Origin: Ruegeria sp. AD91A | Lineage (GTDB): Bacteria; Pseudomonadota; Alphaproteobacteria; Rhodobacterales; Rhodobacteraceae | Length of the DNA: 64,000 nucleotides | Direction of reading: 5' to 3' | Assembly (NCBI RefSeq): GCF_003443535.1 | Contig: NZ_CP031946.1 | Span: forward strand, 2,046,001-2,110,000 | Shown here: piece by piece, positions 34,934-42,800 of the stretch | Layout of the letters: each line of letters begins with the position of its first letter | How positions within the stretch are numbered: position 1 is the first letter of the stretch | Notes under the pieces: model-generated | The model's database searches: none | The model's input: only the letters and a program-made list of their open reading frames with translations | Told to the model about the DNA's origin: nothing | Translations under genes and position numbers: made by a program

Positions 34934-35685
34934 ACCCCGACTGGCGCCCACTTGATGTCGAGTTGAACCATTGGCGTGCCGAAAGCTTGCCCTTGCCTCT
35001 GTGGTGGCGCGATGATGATGCCATTGCGCCAACATCGCAATTGGACCGCCTTTCCGAGCTGGCTGAAAAACTGGGCCTGCCCGTGCATCTGGCCGTCATC
35101 CCACGTGACGCGACGCCTGCGCTGGCGGAATATGTTGCCGGGCGCGCGTCTCTTATTCCGGTCGTACACGGTTGGGCACATACAAACCATGCGCCCAGCG
35201 GTGAGAAGAAGGCCGAGTTTCGGCTCGACCGACCGCTGGAGGTGATGGTGACGGATGCGCAGGCCGGGATGGCGCGTCTTCGGTCCCTGTTTGGTGACAA
35301 TATGCGACAGATGTTCGTGCCCCCCTGGAATCGCATTGCGCCCGAGATGGCCAAACAGTTGCCAAAGCTGGGATACCGCATCCTGTCCACCGCAACGCCC
35401 CGCAAATCACGTCTGGCCGCACCGGGGCTTGAACAGATCAACACCCATCTTGATCCGATCGACTGGCGCGGGTCGCGTGGCTTGATCTCACCCGACGCCA
35501 TGATCGCACAGATTGTTGGATTTCTGCGAGACCGGCGCGAAGGCCATTCAGACAACACCGAGCCCTTTGGTATTTTGACCCATCATCTGGTTCATGATCA
35601 GGGCATCTGGGCCTTTACCGAGGCCCTGCTGAGCAAATTGCTGAGCGGGCCCGCCACAGCCTGGGTCGCGCCAAAGAACGAATGA
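34930..35685 (+). CDS. Polysaccharide-deacetylase-like protein
   Basis: 251 residues. The WWRDDDAI segment would supply the catalytic Asp pair, HGWAHTNH the HxxxH-like metal site, and FVPPWNRI plus ILTHHLVH the later motifs of NodB-type deacetylases. No signal peptide, so the substrate would be cytoplasmic, such as a lipid-linked or nucleotide sugar. It sits between a glycosyltransferase and the methyltransferase. Confidence 0.75.
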   Translation: MNPDWRPLDVELNHWRAESLPLPLWWRDDDAIAPTSQLDRLSELAEKLGLPVHLAVIPRDATPALAEYVAGRASLIPVVHGWAHTNHAPSGEKKAEFRLDRPLEVMVTDAQAGMARLRSLFGDNMRQMFVPPWNRIAPEMAKQLPKLGYRILSTATPRKSRLAAPGLEQINTHLDPIDWRGSRGLISPDAMIAQIVGFLRDRREGHSDNTEPFGILTHHLVHDQGIWAFTEALLSKLLSGPATAWVAPKNE

Positions 35686-35695
35686 GGACATCACC

Positions 35696-36172
35696 ATGAG
35701 CCGATTGGATTCCATGCTGCGCCGCCTGACGGCCCAACGCGACGGACTGAACTGGGCAGCCGAGCGGATCAGCGGTCAGCCGGGCGACGTGCTGGACATG
35801 GGGTTGGGCAATGGCCGCACCTATGACCACCTGCGTGAAATCCTGCCCGAGCGCCGGATCTGGGTGATGGACCGTGTCCTGCAATGCCATCCGAACAGCA
35901 CCCCCCCGGCCGAGGATTTCCTGCAGGGTGAAGCCGAACCAATGCTGCACAGGCTGGCAGCCGGCGGGCATAGGATCGCGCTGGCGCATTACGACTTCGG
36001 ACGCGGCATCAAGCACCAGGACGTAGCCGAAGCAGAGCGGCTCAGCCCGCTGATCGAGAAAGTCATGCAGCCCGGAGGGTTGTTGATTTCAGGTCAACCC
36101 CTGGTCGGCTTTGCCCAGATCCAGGGGCCCAAGACAATCGCCCCGGACCGTTACCTGTTTTACACGGCCTGA
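35696..36172 (+). CDS. Small class I SAM-dependent methyltransferase-like protein
   Basis: 158 residues. DMGLGNGRTYDHLREIL is SAM motif I and VMDRVLQCHPNSTPP motif II, matching the paralogue at 18865. GAGGACATCACC precedes the ATG. It closes the seven-gene glycan cluster and ends one base from the convergent phnM stop. A glycan or lipid methyltransferase role is inferred only from context. Confidence 0.75.
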   Translation: MSRLDSMLRRLTAQRDGLNWAAERISGQPGDVLDMGLGNGRTYDHLREILPERRIWVMDRVLQCHPNSTPPAEDFLQGEAEPMLHRLAAGGHRIALAHYDFGRGIKHQDVAEAERLSPLIEKVMQPGGLLISGQPLVGFAQIQGPKTIAPDRYLFYTA

Positions 36173-37315
36173 TTACGCCACGCGTCGACCTCGCACCCAG
36201 ACCGAACTCGGGACGGGTACTTCCGCGCGCATCCGGAAGCGAATGACATCGGCGCGGGCGTCGGCGCGCAGTTCACCCCGTTCCTCCAACCCTGCCGCCT
36301 GAGCCGGGGCCAGCGTTACCGTCTTCATCCCGCGTGCCATGTCGCCCCAGATCTCGCCCAGCCTAACCGCCGACAACAACAAGGCCGACGGCACATAATC
36401 CGAAGACAGGATGTCCAGATACCCAAGCCGGGCCAGCTCGCAGGCCGCAACATTGCCAGAATGCGATCCCCCACGGATTATGTTCGGCGCACCCATCATG
36501 ATCTGAATGTCGTTTTCGTGGCAGGCGCGTGCCGCTTCGACGGTCGTGGGGAACTCGGCCAGACGGATGCCATGACCTGCGGACACCTTCACCTGATCTT
36601 CCGTCGTGTCGTCATGGCTGGCCAATACTGCTCCGAAACGGCAGGCAGCCTTGACAGCTTCGACCTCGTGCAGATCGCCATTGCGATTTCGAAGCCCTTT
36701 CAGTTGCGTCACATGCTGAAAGTACATGTCATCGTCCATGGCATATTTGGCTTTCAGATAGGTTTCCAGCTTGTTCATATCTCGAAACTGACGCTGTCCG
36801 GGTGTGTGATCCATTATGGACACAATGCCAACCCTGTCTTCTGGTCCAAATTCGTTCAGCTCTTCAACCAGAGTTTCCGAACACACCTCGGCCCGCAAGT
36901 GCAGAAAGTGGCTGATCTTAAGCGCATCCTGTTCGCGCAGATCCCACAACTCCTGCGACAGGCCGCGGGCGTATTTCCCGTACCGCCGCGCGCCCGACGG
37001 GATCGATCCAACCCGCATGGCGTCAAACACTGTCGTGATCCCGGTGCTGGCCAATTCCGCATCATGCGCAAGAATTGCAGCGGCATGGGGCCAGTTCACC
37101 TGTGGACGCGGTTGAATGTGACGCTCAAGGTTGTCCGTGTGCAACTCGACAAGCCCGGGGCTGACATAATCGCCTTCGCAATCGATCGCGCCTGCAGGAA
37201 CCCTGTTTCCAGTGTCGATTTCAGCGATGGTCTCACCCACAATCCGGACACTTCCGGTTATGGTTTCATGCGGCAATACAAGCGTGGCATTGGCAAGGAT
37301 CAAGTCTTCTGTCAT
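36173..37315 (-). CDS. phnM: PhnM, ribose 1-methylphosphonate 5-triphosphate diphosphohydrolase
   Basis: 380 residues of the amidohydrolase superfamily. SPGLVELHTDNLERHI is the metal-binding HxxxxxxH segment of PhnM, SIMDHTPGQRQF and ASHDDTTEDQV are later metal ligands, and GAPNIIRGGSHSGNVAA is PhnM-specific. It removes pyrophosphate in the C-P lyase pathway. ATG 37315 aligns with the E. coli PhnM start; 37330 is possible. Divergent from the DUF1045 gene across 52 bases. No damage seen. Confidence 0.9.
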   Translation of the reverse strand: MTEDLILANATLVLPHETITGSVRIVGETIAEIDTGNRVPAGAIDCEGDYVSPGLVELHTDNLERHIQPRPQVNWPHAAAILAHDAELASTGITTVFDAMRVGSIPSGARRYGKYARGLSQELWDLREQDALKISHFLHLRAEVCSETLVEELNEFGPEDRVGIVSIMDHTPGQRQFRDMNKLETYLKAKYAMDDDMYFQHVTQLKGLRNRNGDLHEVEAVKAACRFGAVLASHDDTTEDQVKVSAGHGIRLAEFPTTVEAARACHENDIQIMMGAPNIIRGGSHSGNVAACELARLGYLDILSSDYVPSALLLSAVRLGEIWGDMARGMKTVTLAPAQAAGLEERGELRADARADVIRFRMRAEVPVPSSVWVRGRRVA

Positions 37316-37367
37316 CTGAACTTCACGCATTTTGAGGTCGAGGCAGGCCACGCAAAAGGAGGCCGAT
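37316..37367. promoter_or_regulatory. Divergent promoter region of phnM and DUF1045 gene
   Basis: A 52-base gap separates the two starts, so their promoters must overlap. AAGGAGG at its right end is the ribosome-binding site of the DUF1045 gene. No Pho box was recognised by eye. Confidence 0.4.
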
Positions 37368-38051
37368 ATGACATTTACGCGATACGCGATCTATTTTGCG
37401 CCACCGGCGGGCGCGGAATGGACGAAATTTGCAACCAGCTGGCTGGGTTGGGACATGGAAGCGGGAAAGCAGGTTACGCATCCTATTGTTGAAGGCATCG
37501 ATGTTGTCGCTGTCACGGAAGTACCGCGCAAGTACGGGCTGCACGCGACCCTGAAACCGCCCTTCAGACTGCGCAACGACAAAACGTTCGTAGCCCTGTA
37601 CGAGGCTTGCGGTTCGCTCGCCTCCCGCCAACCGCCTGTGTCGCTGGATGGCCTTGAGATCGCCCGGTTTGGGCGCTTTCTCGCACTGCGTCCGCTGGGT
37701 GAGACCCAGGCGCTGAATGCGCTTGCTGCTGCCTGTGTTCGGGAACTGGACAAATTTCGTGCGCCCACCTCCGAGGCCGAATTGACCCGCCGTCGCGCCG
37801 CCGGGTTGACCCCAGAGCAAGGCGCCAACCTGGTTCAGTGGGGCTATCCTTTCGTTCTGGACGCGTTCCGCTTTCACATCACGCTGAGCGGCAAGCTGGA
37901 CAAACCAACCCTGAGAGCAACTCAGGACGTGTTGCAATCCCATCTGGCCCCATTGCTGCCGCGGCCCTTCCAGATCACGGATCTGGCCCTGACGGGCGAG
38001 GCTGAGGACGGGCGGTTTCACCTGATCCATCGCTATGCGCTCTCCGGTTGA
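37368..38051 (+). CDS. DUF1045 phosphonate-operon protein, 2H-phosphodiesterase-like
   Basis: 227 residues. Two short HxT/S motifs (HATLKPP and HITLSG) are spaced as in the 2H phosphoesterase fold. This family (DUF1045, phosphonate-operon protein) is found mainly in alphaproteobacterial phn loci and probably substitutes for PhnP as a cyclic phosphodiesterase; that role is from family knowledge. AAGGAGG precedes ATG 37368. Its 3' end overlaps phnN by 19 bases, tail to tail. Confidence 0.82.
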   Translation: MTFTRYAIYFAPPAGAEWTKFATSWLGWDMEAGKQVTHPIVEGIDVVAVTEVPRKYGLHATLKPPFRLRNDKTFVALYEACGSLASRQPPVSLDGLEIARFGRFLALRPLGETQALNALAAACVRELDKFRAPTSEAELTRRRAAGLTPEQGANLVQWGYPFVLDAFRFHITLSGKLDKPTLRATQDVLQSHLAPLLPRPFQITDLALTGEAEDGRFHLIHRYALSG

Positions 38052-38581
38052 AGGTGCGACAGGATTTCGGCAACCGTATCTTCCATCGCACCGGAGTTGT
38101 CGATGTCCATGACCCGGTTCAGACCGTTGGGCAAAGACGTTTGGGCCCGGTCCAGGCGCCGCGTCTGTTCTGCCTTGCCTTCCCGCCCCCGTGCGGACAG
38201 GCGTTTGGCCAGAACCTCGGCCTCCGCTGTCAGGGAAATCACGATCAGATCACCGAACACCTCCTGCGCCTGAATCAACACCGTTCGTGACAGGTTGACC
38301 AGAACGGCCTCGGCCACCTGCCGCTGCTGTGTGATCGTCTTCGGCACACCGTAATACAGCCCATGCGCACGCCAGTTCAAAGCAAAAGCACCATCCCATT
38401 CCATCCGCTGAAATGTCTCGACCGAGACCCGGTCGAAGTCCTCGCCCTCTTCGCCCTCGGGGCGGGTAATCACCCGCCGCACACGCTGAAACCCCGACGC
38501 TCGTGCCACCAACGCGTTCATTACGCTGTCTTTTCCGACACCCGAAGGACCGACGATCGCTATGACTGGGGCAAGCGTCAT
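38033..38581 (-). CDS. phnN: PhnN, ribose 1,5-bisphosphate phosphokinase
   Basis: 182 residues. The P-loop GPSGVGKDS near residue 12 and the guanylate-kinase-like fold (YYGVPKTI) identify PhnN, which makes PRPP from ribose 1,5-bisphosphate at the end of the C-P lyase pathway. ATGA overlap with the phnJ-phnL chimera. Looks intact, 182 versus about 185 residues in the family. Confidence 0.9.
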   Translation of the reverse strand: MTLAPVIAIVGPSGVGKDSVMNALVARASGFQRVRRVITRPEGEEGEDFDRVSVETFQRMEWDGAFALNWRAHGLYYGVPKTITQQRQVAEAVLVNLSRTVLIQAQEVFGDLIVISLTAEAEVLAKRLSARGREGKAEQTRRLDRAQTSLPNGLNRVMDIDNSGAMEDTVAEILSHLQPESA

Positions 38582-39366
38582 GCCGCTATCCCCGGCGTGA
38601 AGTCCGAGACATCGACCTCTCGGTCACAAAACCGCTCACGTGCGTCGAAATCCTGAAAAATCCAGACAATCGTCATACCTTTGTTCTTTGCCTCTTCGAT
38701 CAGGGGCAAAACGGTTTCGAGGTTCTGCGCATCCAGACTCGCCGTTGGTTCATCCAACAGCATCGCCGGATACTCGTGCGCAAAGCCTCGTGCAATGCTC
38801 ACCCGCTGCTTTTCGCCGCCCGAGAAGGTCGTCGCGCTGAGGATCCAAAGGCGTTCGGGAGTATTCAGCCGTTTCAACAACCCGGATACTTTGCCCAGTG
38901 CAACTTGTCTGTCACAGCCAGCGGTCAGCAGGGGTTCTGCCACATCGTCCAGCAACGGCACCCGAGGCACGAACCGCAGGAACTGGCTGACATAGTCCAA
39001 CGTGTCACGACGCAGAGAAAGGGTCTGGCGCAGCTTTGCCTCGGGGATGCGATGGCGGGTCTGGATGACGGTTGCCTTTTCCGTTTCTTCGGTGGCGGCG
39101 GCCCCCGCCGTGTTCTCAAAGAACTTGCGGATGGACACGGCGTTGGTCCTGCCGTCTGCGCCCTGATCGATCACCTTGAGCGTATCCTCGGGCGTCAGTG
39201 TCGCGGCTGAAACCTGTACGCCCCCGGCACCCCAGCCATAGGGCATCGGCATCTCGCGACTGGCAAACGGTACCTGACACCCCGGCATGGCCAGGCCTTT
39301 GAGGATCGCCCGCCGGATCATCCGCTTGGTTTGTTCGTCGAAATAGGCGAAATTGTATGCGCTCAT
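38578..39366 (-). pseudogene. phnJ/phnL: phnJ-phnL in-frame chimera (C-P lyase remnant)
   Basis: 262 codons. Residues 1-112 match the N-terminus of PhnJ: YNFAYFDEQTKRMIRRAILK, MPMPYGWGAGG, KVIDQGADGRTNAVSIR, QTRHRIPE. From about 114 the reading changes without a stop to the middle and C-terminus of PhnL: LRRDTLDYVSQFLRFVPR (Q-loop), TFSGGEKQR (signature), LLDEPTASLD (Walker B). Missing are the PhnJ radical-SAM cysteines and catalytic Cys, which lie in its C-terminal third, all of phnK, and the PhnL Walker A. One deletion of roughly 1.9-2 kb (inferred from family gene sizes) explains this. The start is coupled to the HAD gene by ATGA. Confidence 0.9.
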
Positions 39367-39959
39367 AAGCAGCCTCTTTCGATGAGGGCATGTTCCAACG
39401 CGTGCGGCGAGGTGAAGTGGATCCCATCCATGCCAACCGCACACGCTCCTTCGACATTGTGCAACCCGTCATCGATGAAAATGCAGTTCTCAGGTGAAAG
39501 CCCGGCCCGATTGCACAACAAATGGAAAATCTCTGGCTGGGGCTTCAACAGCTTCTCCTGCCCCGACACGACGGTAACGCCAAACACGTCGCCCAATTCG
39601 GGGTGTGCCCCCACGCCGACAGGCCAGGTTTCCGCTGACCAATTGGTGATCGCGTGAACCGGCAGGCCTTTCTCCTTCAGGCGGTAAAGCAGGCGCCAGC
39701 TTCCCTTGATCTTGTGTGGAACGGTTCTGGCATAACGCTCAACATAAACACTGAGGCGCTGCCGATCTTCCGCATTCTCCAGTTCAGCGGCCAGATCGGC
39801 GAACATCTCGCCCCCGTCGGCCCGCAGGTTGCGTTCGGGGAAATCGATGCGCGTCAGGAACTCTGCCACCGCCTCGCGGCTACCCATCTCGTCCAGCCAT
39901 GCCAAATGCGGATCCCATTTGACCAGCACGTTTCCGATATCAAAAACGACGGTTTTCAT
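39363..39959 (-). CDS. HAD-superfamily phosphatase embedded in the phn operon
   Basis: 198 residues. Motif I is VVFDIGNVLVKWD, the DxGN variant seen in YihX-like sugar-phosphatases rather than DxDGT. FIDDGLHNVEGA is motif IV with the metal-binding Asp pair, and EKLLKPQPEIF has the motif III Lys. ATGA overlaps on both sides, with the phnI remnant and with phnJ, show it was part of the operon before the deletions. It is intact. It may act on a phosphorylated pathway intermediate. Confidence 0.85.
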   Translation of the reverse strand: MKTVVFDIGNVLVKWDPHLAWLDEMGSREAVAEFLTRIDFPERNLRADGGEMFADLAAELENAEDRQRLSVYVERYARTVPHKIKGSWRLLYRLKEKGLPVHAITNWSAETWPVGVGAHPELGDVFGVTVVSGQEKLLKPQPEIFHLLCNRAGLSPENCIFIDDGLHNVEGACAVGMDGIHFTSPHALEHALIERGCL

Positions 39960-40337
39960 TCTAGGGCCTCCTTCGAGGTGCGCTCTTCGGCCTTTCGGCG
40001 CAGTTTGTGGACCAGTTCCAGCTCGGACTGGAAATCGACGTAATGCTGTAGCTTGGTTTGTTCTTGGAATACACCAAACGTGGCAATGTTGCGCGGTAAG
40101 CGCGGGCGAGGAAGATCGCCTCGGTCAGATCGCCACGTGCCTGTTTGACCTCCAGCACAGCCAGGTTGGGATCGTACAAGGACCCTTCTGCCATTGCCCG
40201 ACTCACGCAAGGCTCAACTGTTCACGGATCTGTGCCAGGCTCAGTTCCGCCAGATCCGTCGCGCCACGGCGTTCTTCGGACAACCACGCATGGGTATTCT
40301 CGATGGTTTCTTCACGCCCTTTTACAGCAACATACAT
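39956..40337 (-). pseudogene. phnI: phnI pseudogene: frameshift plus large internal deletion
   Basis: The start MYVAVKGREETIENTHAW matches PhnI. After 44 codons a one-base deletion near 40206 brings in TGA at 40203-40205; shifting frame restores VSRAMAEGS, QARGDLTEAIFLARAYRATLPRL of PhnI. Around 40055 the sequence jumps, in another frame, to the extreme C-terminus, KLQHYVDFQSELELVHKLRR. About 235 codons of the usual 360 or so are missing. The final frame ends in TGA overlapping the HAD start. PhnI cleaves the nucleobase from ATP in the first step; this copy cannot. Confidence 0.92.
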
Positions 40338-40340
40338 GGC

Positions 40341-40877
40341 TTAACCCTCCGACCTGATCTGCGTGCTACGCGGCAGGGCCGCGACCGCCTCACCGCAGGT
40401 TAAAAAGAAATCACACCCCAACGGATAGAGCGGCGCATTACTCTGAAGCGCCGCAGCATCCGGCAGAGAAAGCTGCGCAGTGTACCGAATCCCCGGGCCG
40501 CTCAGAACCGCACCGTTCTGCTCCAGCCGCTTGCATTCCACAATAAGCGTCGCGGAATGATCCGGATACTCCAGCGTTCCGATACGGTAGGTATCGAGCG
40601 GCCCCAATACATCCCACGTGCCAAGGGCAAAATCAGCCTCTTCCGCTGCCACCATCCGTGCACCCGTGTGAAAGGTCAGCCATTCGCGCACCGCGTCGGT
40701 GTCGGCTTCGCCCGCCAGATGAACGTTTGTCTCAGCGTCGCAAAGCGTCAGGATCAGCGTGCCAGCCGCGACGGACAAGGGCGCAGGTGGTTCACAGCCA
40801 GCCAGAGCGCGGATTGCATGTGCCACATCGACAGGAGCGTTTCGCGAGCCCCCTGAAAACCGCATTTGAACAGACAT
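40341..40877 (-). CDS. phnH: PhnH with internal deletion
   Basis: 178 residues. Conserved PhnH blocks LILTLCDAETNVHLAG, VREWLTFHTGARM and YPLGCDFFLTCGEAVAALPRST are present. Between AIRA and PPAPLS only about six residues remain where E. coli PhnH has about twenty, including the conserved AM-x-x-PG block. This looks like an in-frame deletion of about 40 bases. PhnH is a structural subunit of the C-P lyase core (PhnGHIJ). Its start overlaps the phnG stop (TGATG). Open frame, function doubtful. Confidence 0.8.
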   Translation of the reverse strand: MSVQMRFSGGSRNAPVDVAHAIRALAGCEPPAPLSVAAGTLILTLCDAETNVHLAGEADTDAVREWLTFHTGARMVAAEEADFALGTWDVLGPLDTYRIGTLEYPDHSATLIVECKRLEQNGAVLSGPGIRYTAQLSLPDAAALQSNAPLYPLGCDFFLTCGEAVAALPRSTQIRSEG

Positions 40878-41335
40878 CAGTCTTCCCCCCGAACCTGCGT
40901 AAAAAACTCAACCTTGGTGGCCGCTGCCTCTGCGGCGCGCGCGGTTTTGTACGCCTGCATTTGCTGTCGCAACGGGTCGCGCAACCGTGCCTGCAAGTCT
41001 CCAGCAGTTGCTGTCTGCACCGTCGCGTCAATCAACGCCGCAGCTTCTGCCTTGGATTTCGACCTGCCCTGAACATATCCGTGATAGACCGTACCATCCT
41101 GCAACACGACTGAGCAGCGCGTAACGGTCATTTCACCCAGGCTGAACAGAGCGCCGGAACCTCCGATGCGGCCACGCACCATGACACCCCCCACCTCGGG
41201 TCCGCGCAGCCATTCGAAAATCGGGCAGTCCTGAATGCCGCCCCATAGTGTCATCAGGGTGGCGTCTGGCGCGCGCGCCAGCAGGCCCACCCATTCCTTC
41301 CGTGCCTTGATCTCGATTTCCGTCTGGTTTGTCAT
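40877..41335 (-). CDS. phnG: PhnG, C-P lyase core subunit
   Basis: 152 residues, normal for PhnG. Conserved EIEIKARKEWVGLLARA, RCSVVLQDGTVYHGYVQGRSKSKAEAAALID blocks are intact. ATG 41335 has AGAGG upstream; the in-frame 41374 start lacks support. It would be the first gene of the minus-strand phn operon. With PhnH, I and J damaged it has no working partners in this window. Confidence 0.9.
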   Translation of the reverse strand: MTNQTEIEIKARKEWVGLLARAPDATLMTLWGGIQDCPIFEWLRGPEVGGVMVRGRIGGSGALFSLGEMTVTRCSVVLQDGTVYHGYVQGRSKSKAEAAALIDATVQTATAGDLQARLRDPLRQQMQAYKTARAAEAAATKVEFFTQVRGED

Positions 41336-41854
41336 CAAAGCCTCTTGGCCAAGGTGTCTACCAGAAACACACAACTAGACAAATTTTGACCACCAGGTTG
41401 CCGAAACGCAATCTGGGACGGTAATCCCCCCGAAAATTAGGGGTGTATGAAAGTAGAGTTTTCTCGAATGATGAAAGAGGAGATTCTGATGAAGAAATCG
41501 CAGTTCGGCGACGCGCAGATGCGGATTTTACGCGTCTCTTTCCGAATACGCCCGGGTGCTGTCCACAATGTCAAGGCGATCCGGAAAACCGATAGCGCGA
41601 TGGATTTCGTCCATTGGGAAAAGCTTGAACCTGGCCGCATGCGGCGAAGAACGATTGAGCGCCCCGCGCAGGACGTTCGAGACCACGACAACTAGCGCCC
41701 GCAATCCTTGCCAACCGGCTGCTACAGGTGCCGTTCAACGGATGCGTTGCACCGCGGTGAAAGTTTTGTGCCAACACAGCGTTCGCGGGGGCTATCCATC
41801 CCACCGCCCCACGGGTATACGCATCCGCGACTCTTCAGCTGATACGAGGCCACC
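41336..41854. other. 519-base intergenic region with mobile-element and gene relics
   Basis: Lies between phnG and rpe, where phnF or phnCDE might be expected but are absent. It contains a short IS3-type orfA start (see 41420) and, on the minus strand, a 69-codon open stretch at 41528-41734. The latter ends with a protein-like sequence (FKLFPMDEIHRAIGFPDR) but lacks a good start, so it may be the tail of a lost gene. The rpe promoter must be near the right end. Confidence 0.45.
41420..41530 (+). mobile_element. Probable relic of an IS3-family element (5' end of orfA)
   Basis: A GGGGTGTATGAAAGTAGAGT leader and a GAGGAGATT site precede ATGAAGAAATCGCAGTTC, encoding MKKSQFGDAQ, which is how many IS3-family orfA products begin (MKKSRF-type). 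After about ten codons the similarity stops and the frame runs over unrelated sequence to 41695. No right end or orfB is present. The identification rests on a short match. Confidence 0.4.
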
Positions 41855-42544
41855 ATGAGCTTTGACCGTACCATCAAGATCGCGCCGTCTATCCTGTCCG
41901 CCGACTTCGCTAATTTCGGACAGGAAATTCAGACCATCGAAGCACAGGGCGCAGACTGGGTTCATGTGGACGTGATGGACGGCCATTTCGTTCCAAACCT
42001 GACCTTTGGCCCCCCGGCGGTAAAAGCTTTTCGGCCACATGTCAAAACGGTGATGGACGTTCACCTGATGATCACCCCGGTTGATCCGTACATTCAGGCC
42101 TACGCGGACGCGGGCGCGGATATCCTGACCGCCCATGTTGAGGCCGGCCCGCATACACACCGCACTCTGCAAGCCATTCGCGCCGCCGGTATGAAAGCAG
42201 GCGTCGCACTGAACCCCGGCACGCCCGCCGAGACAGTTGAACACCTATTGGAACTGGCAGACCTGGTTTGCGTCATGACAGTGAACCCGGGCTTTGGCGG
42301 CCAGAAGTTCATCGACATGACCGACAAAGTCCGCAAGCTGCGTCAAATGATCGGAGACCGCCCGATCCATATCGAGATCGATGGCGGGGTCGACCCACTG
42401 ACCGCCCCTCTGGTTGCCGCGGCAGGTGCTGATGTTCTGGTGGCAGGGTCAGCGGTGTTCAAGGGTGGGTCGGTGACCAATCCCGAAGTCTATGGCGAGA
42501 ATATTAATGCGGTACGGGCTGCGGCTGAATCTGCTCAGCAGTGA
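41855..42544 (+). CDS. rpe: Ribulose-phosphate 3-epimerase
   Basis: 229 residues, a full TIM barrel. APSILSADFANFG, HVDVMDGHFVPNLTFGP, MTVNPGFGGQKFI and EIDGGV are the RPE metal- and phosphate-binding motifs (His and Asp ligands in HVDVMD). It interconverts ribulose 5-phosphate and xylulose 5-phosphate in the pentose phosphate route. It stands alone in an otherwise relic-rich stretch. Confidence 0.95.
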   Translation: MSFDRTIKIAPSILSADFANFGQEIQTIEAQGADWVHVDVMDGHFVPNLTFGPPAVKAFRPHVKTVMDVHLMITPVDPYIQAYADAGADILTAHVEAGPHTHRTLQAIRAAGMKAGVALNPGTPAETVEHLLELADLVCVMTVNPGFGGQKFIDMTDKVRKLRQMIGDRPIHIEIDGGVDPLTAPLVAAAGADVLVAGSAVFKGGSVTNPEVYGENINAVRAAAESAQQ

Positions 42545-42800
42545 AGCTTGTAGGACAAAACGCGCAAGCCTATCCGGTCTGAACAAACAAGCGTACATGG
42601 CCAATCACGTTCGAAACCGACAAGGAGGGAACACCCTACTCTGGTGTTCCAGGTGAGAGCTCAAGCGACTTGCACGGATGTGAGAGGTTTGGCCAAGAAG
42701 GAACAGTATACTGTCGCAATGGCGGCTTTGAGCCCGAAGGAGCCGTTTAGAGCTGAGTCGATTGCGGGACGAAACGTCTAACGAAACCACCGAAATGCAG
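42545..42800. other. 256-base gap without a gene
   Basis: No supported gene. The short minus-strand ORF at 42605-42790 has low-complexity composition. The part around 42718-42770 (CGGCTTTGAGCCCGAAGG and what follows) looks like decayed dispersed intergenic sequence of Roseobacter genomes, recalled rather than verified. Confidence 0.3.

Noticed and set aside
40145-40357. Plus-strand ORF over the phnI start
   Set aside because: Antisense to clear PhnI sequence.
41447-41695. 82-codon plus-strand ORF after the IS3-like start
   Set aside because: Only its first codons after the internal ATG resemble a transposase; the rest is antisense to another protein-like stretch, so not a gene.
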